Below are positions 6,159 to 13,643 of a DNA stretch of 14,647 nucleotides, piece after piece. How positions within the stretch are numbered: position 1 is the first letter of the stretch; each line of letters opens with the position of its first letter. Origin of the DNA: an uncultured Lachnospiraceae bacterium (GTDB taxonomy: Bacteria; Bacillota; Clostridia; Lachnospirales; Lachnospiraceae). Both the position numbers and the translations under genes were made by a program. The notes beneath the pieces were generated by a model. The model was not told where the DNA came from and did no database searches. It worked only from the letters and a program-made list of their open reading frames with translations. The DNA is taken from assembly GCA_945787485.1 (NCBI GenBank), contig CALZHV010000037.1:1-14647 (forward strand). Direction: 5' to 3'.

Positions 6159-7646
6159 TTATACTCCAAGAAACTTCTTAACAACGTCAAGCATTTCTTC
6201 TTTGTCACATACTGTATCATGTCTTACAGGCGCTGTTCTGATATCTTCTATAGCCTGTGGTATCTTAACTTTGGAAATACGGTTTAACTCATCTACAAGT
6301 TCAAAATCACTCTGTGAATCATATGCACTGTCAATAGAATTCATAACGCTTCTTGTAAATTTGTATGGACTTGCTGTTGAAGCTATAACTGTCGGTGTTT
6401 TATCACCTGTTTCCTTTGTATACTTTTCGAATACTGTTGCAGCAACAGCTGTATGAGTATCCATAATATATCCGTCTGATTCGTATACCTTCTTAATAGT
6501 AGCACTTGTCTCAGCTTCATTTGCATAATTTCCGTAAAACTCAGACAAATTATTTTTCATTTCATCCGTTATTGTATATACACCTTTTTCTGTAAGGGCC
6601 TTCATCAACTCCTTATTCTTAGCTGCATCATTTCCGGCAATCTTATAAATAAGTCTTTCAAGATTACTTGAAATAAGTATATCCATTGATGGAGATGTTG
6701 TAAGGATAAAATCTCTGTTTCTGTCATATGTACCTGATGCAAAGAAATCAAACAATACTTTATTTTCATTTGATGCACATATAAACTTATTTATTGGAAG
6801 TCCCATTTCTTTTGCATAATAAGCAGCAAGAATATTACCAAAATTACCTGTTGGTACTACTACATTTATCTTATCTCCCGCCTTTATGTCTCCTGCTGCC
6901 ACAAGTCTTGTATATGCATATACATAATAAACCATTTGTGGCACTAAACGACCAATATTAATTGAATTTGCTGATGAGAACTGATATCCCTTTGATGCAA
7001 GATATTCTCCAAGGCTGACATCTGAGAACATCTTTTTAACACCTGTCTGTGCATCATCAAAGTTTCCTGTTATACCTACAACAAATGTGTTTTCGCCCTT
7101 CTGAGTTACCATCTGCTTTTCCTGAATAGGACTTACACCGTTCTTTGGATAAAATACTATAATCTTTGTTCCCGGAACATCTGCAAAACCTGCTAATGCA
7201 GCTTTTCCTGTATCACCTGATGTTGCTGTAAGAATGACGATTTCATTTTTTACATCATTTTTCTTAGCTGATGTTGTAAGTAAATATGGAAGAATCGATA
7301 AAGCCATATCCTTAAATGCTATTGTTGAACCATGGAACAACTCAAGATAATATGCACCGGCTTTCTTTACAAGAGGAGCAATTTCCTTTGTATCAAATTT
7401 ATCATCATATGCACTGTTAATACAATGTCTTAACTCTTCTTCTGTAAAATCAGTAAGCATAAGCTTCATTACATTATATGCAACATCCTGATAATCCATC
7501 TTTGCTAATTCTTCAAGAGAAACATCAAAAGCAGGAATTTGGTCCGGCACAAACAAACCGCCTTCGTTTGCAAGACCTTTTAAAATAGCCATTGATGCTG
7601 TTGCTGTTTCCTTTGAATTTCTTGTACTTTTGTATATAAGCTCCAT
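6159..7646 (-). CDS. thrC: Threonine synthase ThrC
   Basis: ThrC converts O-phosphohomoserine to threonine with pyridoxal phosphate in the cytoplasm. At 495 residues it belongs to the longer threonine synthase class that includes the E. coli and yeast enzymes. The N-terminus MELIYKSTRN is typical. The Schiff-base lysine is K112 in HGSTIAFKDMAL. The SGDTG segment (142-146) and the PTGNFGN loop at about residue 255 bind the cofactor and substrate phosphates. AGGAG precedes the ATG at 7646. It has its own promoter (7680-7708) with a leader of only about 26 nt, so no attenuator or T-box fits upstream. The first terminator downstream lies beyond the preQ1-type aptamer, so thrC transcripts should run into that leader. 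Confidence 0.96.
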   Translation of the reverse strand: MELIYKSTRNSKETATASMAILKGLANEGGLFVPDQIPAFDVSLEELAKMDYQDVAYNVMKLMLTDFTEEELRHCINSAYDDKFDTKEIAPLVKKAGAYYLELFHGSTIAFKDMALSILPYLLTTSAKKNDVKNEIVILTATSGDTGKAALAGFADVPGTKIIVFYPKNGVSPIQEKQMVTQKGENTFVVGITGNFDDAQTGVKKMFSDVSLGEYLASKGYQFSSANSINIGRLVPQMVYYVYAYTRLVAAGDIKAGDKINVVVPTGNFGNILAAYYAKEMGLPINKFICASNENKVLFDFFASGTYDRNRDFILTTSPSMDILISSNLERLIYKIAGNDAAKNKELMKALTEKGVYTITDEMKNNLSEFYGNYANEAETSATIKKVYESDGYIMDTHTAVAATVFEKYTKETGDKTPTVIASTASPYKFTRSVMNSIDSAYDSQSDFELVDELNRISKVKIPQAIEDIRTAPVRHDTVCDKEEMLDVVKKFLGV

Positions 7647-7679
7647 TTTATATTACTCCTATATATTTTTTCTACATGG

Positions 7680-7708
7680 ATAATAACACAACCAAACTAT
7701 AATGACAA
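7680..7708 (-). promoter_or_regulatory. Promoter of thrC
   Basis: TTGTCA (7708-7703), a 17-nt spacer and TATTAT (7685-7680) are read on the minus strand, directly after the terminator of the 3D-domain gene. The expected start point is near 7673, close to the thrC ribosome binding site, leaving no room for a structured leader. Confidence 0.8.
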
Positions 7709-7710
7709 GG

Positions 7711-7746
7711 AAAAAAGGTCTCAGAACATTGTCTGAAACCTTTTTT
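7711..7746 (-). terminator. Intrinsic terminator of the 3D-domain protein gene
   Basis: A 15-bp stem pairs 7711-7725 with 7732-7746 around a 6-nt loop. It has flanking A and T runs of six, so it could work in either direction. One pair is G-U on the minus strand but a mismatch on the plus strand, favouring leftward use. It lies about 70 nt after the 3D-domain stop and directly before the thrC promoter. Confidence 0.9.
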
Positions 7747-7815
7747 CTGTGTTTATCATCAATATCGGAAAAGATATTATTATTTAGATATTATTTAAAT
7801 AGTATCCTGAAATAA

Positions 7816-8592
7816 TTATTCTGATATCTTTTTATATACAGACGCTGTTCTTCTTCCGAAAACCAATGCCTCCTGATGAGAGCTGAAGAATATATCAATT
7901 CTGTTACCTTTAATAGCTCCACCTCTGTCTTCTACAACATATTGCTGTCCGTTAATGGCAATCTGTGTAAAGAACGGAAGTACTGATGTATCGGCCGCAA
8001 CTGTTCTTCCTGCTGTTGCAACTGTACCACTTGCAGTGATAGGATTGGCAGGATTGCTATATGCCCCACAGCAAATTGCACATGGGCAATAACCTGTAAG
8101 AACGAATTCTCCGACATATTCATATGAACCATAATCGTCTACATATATTGGTGCAGCTGATGGTGCTGTTACTACTACTGTCGATGCAGGCTCGTCTTCA
8201 GCTATTGTTGCTGTTAAAAGCTCAAGCGCTGCCTGATCTCTTTTATCCTGATTATTACGTGACAGAAGAATTTCTTCTATACGTTTTTCTGACTTTTCGA
8301 TTCTTGCAAGCTGTTCAGCCTCATAATTGCCCGCCAACATTTCATCATATGTAATAGCTATCTTTTTGAACTTGTTACCATAAAAAGGCTTTGTCTCCCC
8401 GGCAACATCCGAAAGCGTCATCATAATTCCAACAGAAGTATCCTTCTCTGCCGCACGGGCTGTAAGACTTGAAATGCATGCAACAGCAAGTAAGGTACCA
8501 ACGACCATGCCTGCAACCGCTTTTGTATTATTCTTAATGTATTCTACAATATTCTGTTTCATCCCCTGTAATTTAAGCTTGTTAAATTTCAT
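7816..8592 (-). CDS. Exported 3D-domain protein, probable cell-wall lytic enzyme
   Basis: The product is a 258-residue secreted or membrane-anchored protein ending in a 3D (three-aspartate) domain, the catalytic fold of MltA/YabE/YocH-like muralytic proteins. I start at the ATG at 8592, which has AAGGAG at ideal spacing; an upstream in-frame start (8637) lacks a site. A hydrophobic segment at about residues 24-46 follows a lysine-bearing N-terminus and ends in TARA-AEK, a possible signal peptidase site. The middle (about 75-145) is partly charged and helical, then a low-complexity A/T/V linker. The 3D domain spans about 161-252, with D201, D222 and D233 as the conserved aspartates and the cysteine cluster CPCAICC at 169-175 that precedes many such domains. 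It is monocistronic with its own promoter and terminator. No cell-wall binding repeat is visible. Confidence 0.88.
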   Translation of the reverse strand: MKFNKLKLQGMKQNIVEYIKNNTKAVAGMVVGTLLAVACISSLTARAAEKDTSVGIMMTLSDVAGETKPFYGNKFKKIAITYDEMLAGNYEAEQLARIEKSEKRIEEILLSRNNQDKRDQAALELLTATIAEDEPASTVVVTAPSAAPIYVDDYGSYEYVGEFVLTGYCPCAICCGAYSNPANPITASGTVATAGRTVAADTSVLPFFTQIAINGQQYVVEDRGGAIKGNRIDIFFSSHQEALVFGRRTASVYKKISE

Positions 8593-8621
8593 AGATAAAC
8601 TCCTTCTTGCAATCATTTCAA

Positions 8622-8634
8622 TTTTGTTACAAAA
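8622..8634. promoter_or_regulatory. Short palindrome in the leader of the 3D-domain gene
   Basis: TTTTGT-T-ACAAAA is a perfect 6-bp inverted repeat around one central base, located between the promoter (8655-8683) and the ribosome binding site. It could be a protein-binding operator or merely an AT-rich coincidence. No known regulator box is recognised. Confidence 0.35.
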
Positions 8635-8654
8635 CAATTACATAATACAGCTAA

Positions 8655-8683
8655 ATTATAATTAAATAATACTCACAGGTCAA
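8655..8683 (-). promoter_or_regulatory. Promoter of the 3D-domain protein gene
   Basis: TTGACC (8683-8678), a 17-nt spacer and a perfect TATAAT (8660-8655) are read on the minus strand. The expected start point is near 8648, giving a leader of about 55 nt that carries the palindrome at 8622-8634. It is back to back with the plus-strand promoter at 8717-8745. Confidence 0.82.
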
Positions 8684-8716
8684 GTAAATTAATAAAATTT
8701 GTATATATTATACAAT

Positions 8717-8745
8717 TTGCATTATAACAATAAAACATTTATACT
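8717..8745 (+). promoter_or_regulatory. Promoter of the AP2/HNH-like gene
   Basis: TTGCAT (8717-8722), a 17-nt spacer and TATACT (8740-8745) are read on the plus strand. The expected start point is near 8752, with GAGG (8771-8774) 8 nt before the ATG at 8783. Confidence 0.72.
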
Positions 8746-8782
8746 ATAGTCATTAATTATATTAATAAATGAGGCCGCAACA

Positions 8783-9586
8783 ATGTCGAATATCCAAGGT
8801 ATATATACAACTACATTAAAAAACGGAGACGCATCATACAGAGTTTCTACCACACATAAGTCCAAGCATATTAGCCTTGGCAGTTTTTCTGACATTAATG
8901 CTGCTCAAAAAGTGTATCACGAAGCACGACTTATACTGTCCGATTTAACAATCAGCATAGATTCATACAATGACAGTTTTTCGATTGGCCACGACAAATT
9001 TATTATTCTTCTAAATTTCAGAGATAACAACATATATTTCGGTACACCAATTTATTTGCGACATAATTATTTTGAGTATTATCTAAATGAAAAAGAAATT
9101 CTTAAATTTGATCGTGATGATTTATTTTTCTATGCAAGACACAAGATAGGAAAAAAAGGCGGTTATTTATATATCAGCAATTACGGGAGTCAATATAAGA
9201 TATTAAGCAGATATGGCGTAAGACCGTTTGCTGTATATGGACGTGACTATATCATGGTAAATTCCGATAAATATGACTTTAGATATTCCAATATAAAAAT
9301 TTTAAATAATTATATGGGAGTTCAGAAAAAAGAAAAAAAAGGTATCGTTTACTACGAAACACTTATACACATAAACGGAAATTATATAGTTGGTCGATAC
9401 GACTGCGAAATTGAAGCTGCCGTAGCATATAACAAGGCTGCCGACACTTTGCAGGCATTAGGACATAACAAAAAATATATTAAAAATTATATTGTATCTC
9501 TTTCAAGCGATGAATATAAAGATATGTACAAAAAAACAGGCATTTCAAGCAATTTGCTTAAAGTGCCTGTTACAAAAAGCGAATAA
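8783..9586 (+). CDS. AP2-like protein with a degenerate HNH endonuclease-like middle
   Basis: I do not recognise a named gene. The 267-residue protein has no signal peptide or membrane helix. Residues 5-52 (GIYTTTLKNGDASYRV, then HISLGSF, then AAQKVYHEA) and 186-240 (GIVYYETLIHINGNYIVGRY, then EAAVAYNKAAD) each have the AP2 pattern of three strands with a GxF/GxY turn followed by a helix. Between them, residues 100-180 resemble HNH homing endonucleases: a DRDDL start, a strand pair around GGYLYISNYG, and DYIMVNSDKYDFRYSNIKILNN where such enzymes have DHINGDxLDNRxxNLRI. The histidine of that motif is tyrosine here and the preceding histidine is also absent, so nuclease activity is unlikely. 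I infer a DNA-binding protein, perhaps a domesticated homing endonuclease acting as a regulator. It is the only plus-strand gene, with its own promoter. Its last 17 codons overlap the terminator of the opposite operon. Confidence 0.6.
   Translation: MSNIQGIYTTTLKNGDASYRVSTTHKSKHISLGSFSDINAAQKVYHEARLILSDLTISIDSYNDSFSIGHDKFIILLNFRDNNIYFGTPIYLRHNYFEYYLNEKEILKFDRDDLFFYARHKIGKKGGYLYISNYGSQYKILSRYGVRPFAVYGRDYIMVNSDKYDFRYSNIKILNNYMGVQKKEKKGIVYYETLIHINGNYIVGRYDCEIEAAVAYNKAADTLQALGHNKKYIKNYIVSLSSDEYKDMYKKTGISSNLLKVPVTKSE
9530..9571 (-). terminator. Terminator of the dapA-dusB operon, inside the convergent gene
   Basis: A 16-bp stem pairs 9535-9550 with 9556-9571 around a 5-nt loop, with one mismatch and one G-U pair. 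On the minus strand it is followed by a run of seven T (9536-9530). It lies 64 nt after the dusB stop and within the last codons of the plus-strand gene. On the plus strand the hairpin is followed by ACAAAAAG, not by T residues, so it serves leftward transcription. Confidence 0.88.
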
Positions 9587-9635
9587 ACACATATTCCTTT
9601 TATTATCAAACCATTATAAATCATTAAGCATTTTA

Positions 9636-10577
9636 TTACAACGAAGCATTTATTAAATCTTTTAATGCTTCATAAGATTCTACTGAATTAACACTTGCTC
9701 TTAATTTTGCAGAATCTTTCAGTCCCTGCGTATACCATGCAACATGCTTTCGCATTTCATGTATACCTGTAAACTCGCCTTTATAATCAATCATCATTTG
9801 AGCATGTCTAAGCATCATTTCTTTAATTTCTTCTATATCAGGTCTTTTTAGATGTTCTCCTTTGCTCAGATAATGTTTTACTTCTGCAAATATCCAAGGA
9901 TTTCCCTTTGCAGCTCTGCCAATCATTACACTGTCACAGCCTGTTATCTGTTTCATTTTTACTACATCTTCGCCGGAGCATACATCTCCGTTTCCTATAA
10001 CGGGTATCGAAACATTTTCTTTTACCTGCTTTATTACATCCCAATCTGCTTTCCCCTGATAATATTGTTCTCTTGTTCTTCCGTGTACAGCAATTGCACT
10101 TGCACCTGCCTGTTGTGCGATTTTGGCAACTTCAGGAGCATTTATTGAATCCGCGGTAAATCCTGCACGGATCTTAATTGTAACAGGCAATTTACATTTA
10201 TTGCTTATTGCATATACAATATCACCTATCAATTCCGGTTTTTTCATCAATGCTGAGCCTTCACCATTGTTTACAATCTTTGGAACAGGGCATCCCATAT
10301 TAATATCAATAAATGCAAATCCCTTATCTTCGAGTCTTACCGCCTGGTCCGCCATAAGCTCCGGCTCGCTTCCGAACAATTGAACACCTACCGGTTTTTC
10401 CCTTTCATCAGTCATAATAAGCGGACCCGTATTTTTATTATTGTAATACATGCCTTTAGCACTTACCATCTCCGTATAAAGGATATCGCATCCCTGTTCT
10501 TTACACAGTAAACGAAATGGCAGGTCACATATACCTGCCATTGGTGCCAATATTATTTTATTATTAAAATCAATCAT
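9636..10577 (-). CDS. dusB: tRNA-dihydrouridine synthase DusB
   Basis: This FMN enzyme reduces specific uridines in the tRNA D-loop to dihydrouridine with NADPH. The protein is 313 residues, the usual length. It begins with the FMN-binding APMAG (11-15). The NMGCPVPK segment (93-100) contains the active-site acid C96. KIRAGF and AIAVHGRTREQYYQG follow, then GNGDV and the phosphate-binding VMIGRAAKGNPW. These match the DusB subgroup best among bacterial Dus families. The start at 10577 follows AGGTG, 20 nt after the coaX stop. It is the last gene of the lysine-riboswitch unit, so its expression may partly follow lysine supply although its job is unrelated. Confidence 0.94.
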   Translation of the reverse strand: MIDFNNKIILAPMAGICDLPFRLLCKEQGCDILYTEMVSAKGMYYNNKNTGPLIMTDEREKPVGVQLFGSEPELMADQAVRLEDKGFAFIDINMGCPVPKIVNNGEGSALMKKPELIGDIVYAISNKCKLPVTIKIRAGFTADSINAPEVAKIAQQAGASAIAVHGRTREQYYQGKADWDVIKQVKENVSIPVIGNGDVCSGEDVVKMKQITGCDSVMIGRAAKGNPWIFAEVKHYLSKGEHLKRPDIEEIKEMMLRHAQMMIDYKGEFTGIHEMRKHVAWYTQGLKDSAKLRASVNSVESYEALKDLINASL

Positions 10578-10597
10578 ATTTCACCTATTCGCTTTTA

Positions 10598-11362
10598 TTA
10601 TTGTTTTTCATAAATTAATCTTAATCCCTGCAAAGTAAGGTTAGGATCGTATATGTCAATTTTATCTGTATTTTCAGATATCAGCTTTCCTAATCCACCC
10701 GTTGCAATAACTTTTATATTATCAAGCTTTGCGGCTTCTTTCATTTTAGTAATAATGTATTCTGTCTGACCAATATACCCGTAGAATACACCTGCCTGCA
10801 TGCTGCTGACCGTATCCCTTGCCAAAATAGACTCAGGTTTTTTTATTTCAATTTCAGGAAGCTTTGCAGCTCCGCTCCAAAGTGCACTTGCCGCAAGTCT
10901 GATACCCGGTGATGTCACACCTGAATGAAATGAACCGTCTCCCAATACCAAATCATGAGTTGTTGCCGTTCCAAAATCAACGACTATACAAGGTCCTCCG
11001 TATAACTCATATGCAGCTACTGCATCAACAAGTCTGTCTGAACCTAATGCCTTTGGATTTGGTATGGTAACATTTATTCCTGTCTTGATTCCCGGTGCTA
11101 CTATTATAGGATTAACATTTAAATATTTGATTACACCATTAGTCAGTGAATGCATAACCTTTGGAACAACAGATGAAATAATAACCGCATCTATTACATT
11201 CACATTCATATTTTTTAATCCTAATAAATCAGCAAGAAATACACCATATTCATCAGATGTTCTAGCAGTACCTGTTGTCATACGAAACGTATGAAGCAGC
11301 TTTTTACCGTCAAACAATCCGATTGTGATATTTGTATTTCCAACATCTATTGCAAATAACAT
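10598..11362 (-). CDS. coaX: Type III pantothenate kinase CoaX
   Basis: CoaX phosphorylates pantothenate in the first step of coenzyme A synthesis; this type is not feedback-inhibited by CoA and needs a monovalent cation. The 254-residue length is normal. The ASKHA phosphate loop is DVGNTN (6-11). GSDRLVDAVAAY (107-118) carries the catalytic-base aspartate D109, and VVDFGTATT (128-135) is the second phosphate motif. The glycine-rich GVTSPGIRL segment follows at about 148-156. AAGGAG sits at good spacing before the ATG at 11362, 9 nt after the stop of the small upstream gene. Pairing of coaX with dusB is common in Firmicutes. Confidence 0.95.
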   Translation of the reverse strand: MLFAIDVGNTNITIGLFDGKKLLHTFRMTTGTARTSDEYGVFLADLLGLKNMNVNVIDAVIISSVVPKVMHSLTNGVIKYLNVNPIIVAPGIKTGINVTIPNPKALGSDRLVDAVAAYELYGGPCIVVDFGTATTHDLVLGDGSFHSGVTSPGIRLAASALWSGAAKLPEIEIKKPESILARDTVSSMQAGVFYGYIGQTEYIITKMKEAAKLDNIKVIATGGLGKLISENTDKIDIYDPNLTLQGLRLIYEKQ

Positions 11363-11371
11363 ATTTACTCC

Positions 11372-11686
11372 TTAAAAGAAAGCTTGAAAATATTGCTCAA
11401 GCTGTTCAAACAATTCTTTCTTTGTATTTTGTAGCTGTTTAACCTTTAATACACTGCCAATCTCATCATATAAAATATCTTCTTCAAATGCTTCTGTCTC
11501 AATGGTAAGATTACCATCTTTATCAAATTGAAGAATGATAACACCACCCACATCCTCTGTAAATAAGACACACATGATTTGAAGTTCTTTTTTTATTTCA
11601 TCAGGAAGATTATCAAAATCTTCGTTCAAATAATATTTCTGAGTGTATTTAGATGCACTACAAAGTACTATATTATCCTGATACAT
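11372..11686 (-). CDS. Small acidic protein of unknown function (DUF6145-like)
   Basis: The 104-residue protein has no known function. It resembles, from memory only, a small family annotated as DUF6145 in Lachnospiraceae. Visible features are an N-terminal VLCSASKYTQKYYLNEDFDNLP segment, then ELQIMCVLFTEDVGGVIILQFDKDGNL, which looks like paired beta strands with a turn. An acidic stretch follows (EAFEEDILYDEIGS), then a charged C-terminal helix ending FEQLEQYFQAFF. There is no signal peptide or membrane helix, so it is probably cytoplasmic. It has a very good AGGAG site overlapping the dapB stop and stands 9 nt before coaX, so it is a genuine member of the operon rather than a chance frame. 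Confidence 0.8.
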   Translation of the reverse strand: MYQDNIVLCSASKYTQKYYLNEDFDNLPDEIKKELQIMCVLFTEDVGGVIILQFDKDGNLTIETEAFEEDILYDEIGSVLKVKQLQNTKKELFEQLEQYFQAFF

Positions 11687-11694
11687 CTTATCTC

Positions 11695-12450
11695 CTAACC
11701 GATTACATCTGACATATCATACATACCCGGACCTTTTCCGGCAAGGAATTTTGCTGCCTCAACAGCACCCTTTGCAAATACGGATTTTGAGTATGCTGTA
11801 TGCTTGATTTCAATCACTTCATCGATTCCTGCAAATATTACTTCATGCTCGCCAACAATTGTACCACCACGCACTGCTGAGATACCTAATTCTTTTTTAT
11901 CTCTCTTTTTTCTTACCTGTGAACGGTCGTAAATATATTCATATTCATTGTTTCTTGCTTCATTGATAGAATCTGCCAAAGCAATTGCAGTTCCCGAAGG
12001 AGCATCAATCTTTTGATTATGATGCTTCTCGACAATTTCTATATCATATCCTGCAGGTGCAAATACATTTGCGGCATCCTGTAACAATTTCATTATTGTA
12101 TTAATGCCAAGACTCATGTTAGCTGATTTTAATACAGCAACATCATTTGATGTAACTGAAACCTTATTTACCTGCTCAGGTGAAAGACCTGTTGTACAAA
12201 GAACAACCGGAATCTTTCTGCTTTTTGAATAATCCAATAATTTATCTACTGCGGAAGCTGTAGCAAAATCGATTATTACATCAGCTTCAACATCACACTT
12301 TTCAATATCCGTAAAAACAGGATATCCATTTTCTCTATTGTCTATTACATCAATACCTGCAACGATATTAACATCAGAATCTTCTTTACATATTCCTGTA
12401 ATTATCTGACCCATTTTACCATTGCAGCCATGCATGATTATCCTAACCAT
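11695..12450 (-). CDS. dapB: 4-hydroxy-tetrahydrodipicolinate reductase DapB
   Basis: DapB reduces the DapA product to tetrahydrodipicolinate in the lysine/diaminopimelate pathway, which also supplies the peptidoglycan cross-link residue. The 251-residue length is usual. The dinucleotide loop is GCNGKMGQ (8-15). The catalytic segment EKHHNQKIDAPSGTA covers residues 141-155, with H143, H144 and K147 as expected active-site residues. AGGAGG stands 5 nt before the ATG at 12450. It lies 44 nt after dapA on the same transcript under the lysine riboswitch. The end of the gene overlaps the binding site of the next gene. Confidence 0.96.
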   Translation of the reverse strand: MVRIIMHGCNGKMGQIITGICKEDSDVNIVAGIDVIDNRENGYPVFTDIEKCDVEADVIIDFATASAVDKLLDYSKSRKIPVVLCTTGLSPEQVNKVSVTSNDVAVLKSANMSLGINTIMKLLQDAANVFAPAGYDIEIVEKHHNQKIDAPSGTAIALADSINEARNNEYEYIYDRSQVRKKRDKKELGISAVRGGTIVGEHEVIFAGIDEVIEIKHTAYSKSVFAKGAVEAAKFLAGKGPGMYDMSDVIG

Positions 12451-12494
12451 AATGTCCTCCTGTAATATATTTACATTTTCTATATAATACCTGT

Positions 12495-13382
12495 TTAAAA
12501 CTCGAGACCGTAATCTCTCATTGCCTTTTCAAGTCTTTGTGCATTGGCAGGCTCCATCTCTGAAAGTGGCATTCTAAGTGTTCCTCCGCACATACCCATC
12601 AATTCTACAGCTTTCTTAACAGGAATTGGATTTACTTCGCAGAACAATGCATCACAAAGCTCAATAGATTTTAACTGTAATTCCAATGAGCCTGCAACAT
12701 CGCCTTCAAGATATTTTGCTACCATATCATGAGTCTGCTGTGGTGCTATGTTTGCTATTACAGAAATAACTCCCTTTCCTCCAAGTGAAAGCAACGGAAC
12801 TACCTGGTCATCATTTCCTGAATAAATATCAATACAGCCATCTGCAAGTGCAGCTAACTTTGTCACCTGTGAAATATTACCTGATGCTTCTTTGATTGCA
12901 ACGATATTATCAACATTTTTTGCAAGATAAACAGCTGTTTCAGGCTGAATATTTACTCCTGTTCTGCTTGGAACATTGTAAAGAATAATTGGTACAGAAA
13001 CACTTGCCGCAACTGTTGAAAAATGATTGATAAGACCTTTCTGCGTTGCCTTATTGTAATAAGGTGTTACAAGAAGAAGACCGTCTACACCATATTTTTC
13101 TGCTTCCTGTGATAAATATACAGCTGTCTCGGTACAGTTTGAGCCTGTGCCTGCAACAACAGGTATTCTCTTATTTACTACTTCCGTACAAAATCTTATA
13201 CATTCAAGATGTTCCTCATGCGTTAATGTTGATGACTCTCCTGTCGTACCGCATACTATAATACAATCTGTACCATTTTTGATATGAAATTCAATCAAAT
13301 CTCTGAAACGATCGTAATCCACATCACCATTTTCTTTAAATGGTGTTACTATTGCTACTCCTGAACCTGTAAAAATTGCCAT
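12495..13382 (-). CDS. dapA: 4-hydroxy-tetrahydrodipicolinate synthase DapA
   Basis: DapA condenses pyruvate with aspartate semialdehyde, the committed step to diaminopimelate and lysine. The protein is 295 residues, a class I aldolase-type barrel. The GTTGE loop is at 45-49. Y135 and R140 lie in ILYNVPSRTG, and the Schiff-base lysine is K164 in IVAIKEASGN. AGGAGG precedes the ATG at 13382. It is the first gene after a lysine riboswitch with terminator, so high lysine should shut down this gene and the four genes behind it. Nothing is missing or altered. Confidence 0.97.
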   Translation of the reverse strand: MAIFTGSGVAIVTPFKENGDVDYDRFRDLIEFHIKNGTDCIIVCGTTGESSTLTHEEHLECIRFCTEVVNKRIPVVAGTGSNCTETAVYLSQEAEKYGVDGLLLVTPYYNKATQKGLINHFSTVAASVSVPIILYNVPSRTGVNIQPETAVYLAKNVDNIVAIKEASGNISQVTKLAALADGCIDIYSGNDDQVVPLLSLGGKGVISVIANIAPQQTHDMVAKYLEGDVAGSLELQLKSIELCDALFCEVNPIPVKKAVELMGMCGGTLRMPLSEMEPANAQRLEKAMRDYGLEF

Positions 13383-13421
13383 GCTAATTTCCTCCTAAAA
13401 TATAATTTTTTGCGCCCACAT

Positions 13422-13460
13422 AAAAAAAGAACGGGTTGACTACGACAAAGTGCCAACCCG
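13422..13460 (-). terminator. Terminator of the lysine riboswitch
   Basis: CGGGTTG (minus strand, 13460-13454) pairs with CAACCCG (13438-13432), extended by two more pairs, one of them G-U. It is followed by TTC and seven T. A second 7-bp hairpin (13460-13479) lies between the aptamer and this stem and shares its first base, so the two compete at the base. This is the expected off-state structure in the dapA leader. Confidence 0.88.
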
Positions 13461-13482
13461 AAATAATACCTTTTATTTCATC

Positions 13483-13643
13483 AGTAGCGCTCCATCTCAC
13501 GATGACAGTCATACAGCTATTAACTGCATAACCAGGACAACAAATTCTTAGACAATTATCATCCTTCGGCAATCTTTCCTTTCACATAGCTTCATCTAAT
13601 CTAAGTTATCACCTATGCTACTCTTAAACATTGCACCTCTACT
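13483..13643 (-). promoter_or_regulatory. Lysine riboswitch (L box) controlling dapA
   Basis: Read on the minus strand, the leader carries the class hallmarks in order: AGAGGUGC (13640-13633), AAGAGUA (13625-13619), GAAAGGAAAGAU (13583-13572), GCCGAAG (13570-13564) and the closing GGAGCGCUACU (13493-13483). AGUAG at the 5' end pairs with CUACU at the 3' end to form P1. The 161-nt span fits a lysine aptamer. It stands between a strong promoter and a terminator in front of dapA. Binding of lysine should favour termination. The leader between 13383 and 13716 has no credible protein gene. Confidence 0.92.

Noticed and set aside
8124..8354. Plus-strand frame antisense to the 3D-domain gene, rich in leucine
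   Set aside because: It is a shadow of the linker codons of the real gene, with no binding site and no family match.
8593..8637. Longer start for the 3D-domain protein at 8637
   Set aside because: No binding site is present there, while AAGGAG stands at ideal spacing before the 8592 ATG.
9642..9670. GAAGCATT and AATGCTTC inverted repeat as a plus-strand terminator
   Set aside because: It has no T tract on the plus strand and lies inside the dusB coding end; probably coincidental.
13384..13572. Minus-strand 62-codon reading frame before dapA
   Set aside because: It lies inside the lysine riboswitch and terminator, its sequence is explained by the RNA, and it has no family resemblance.
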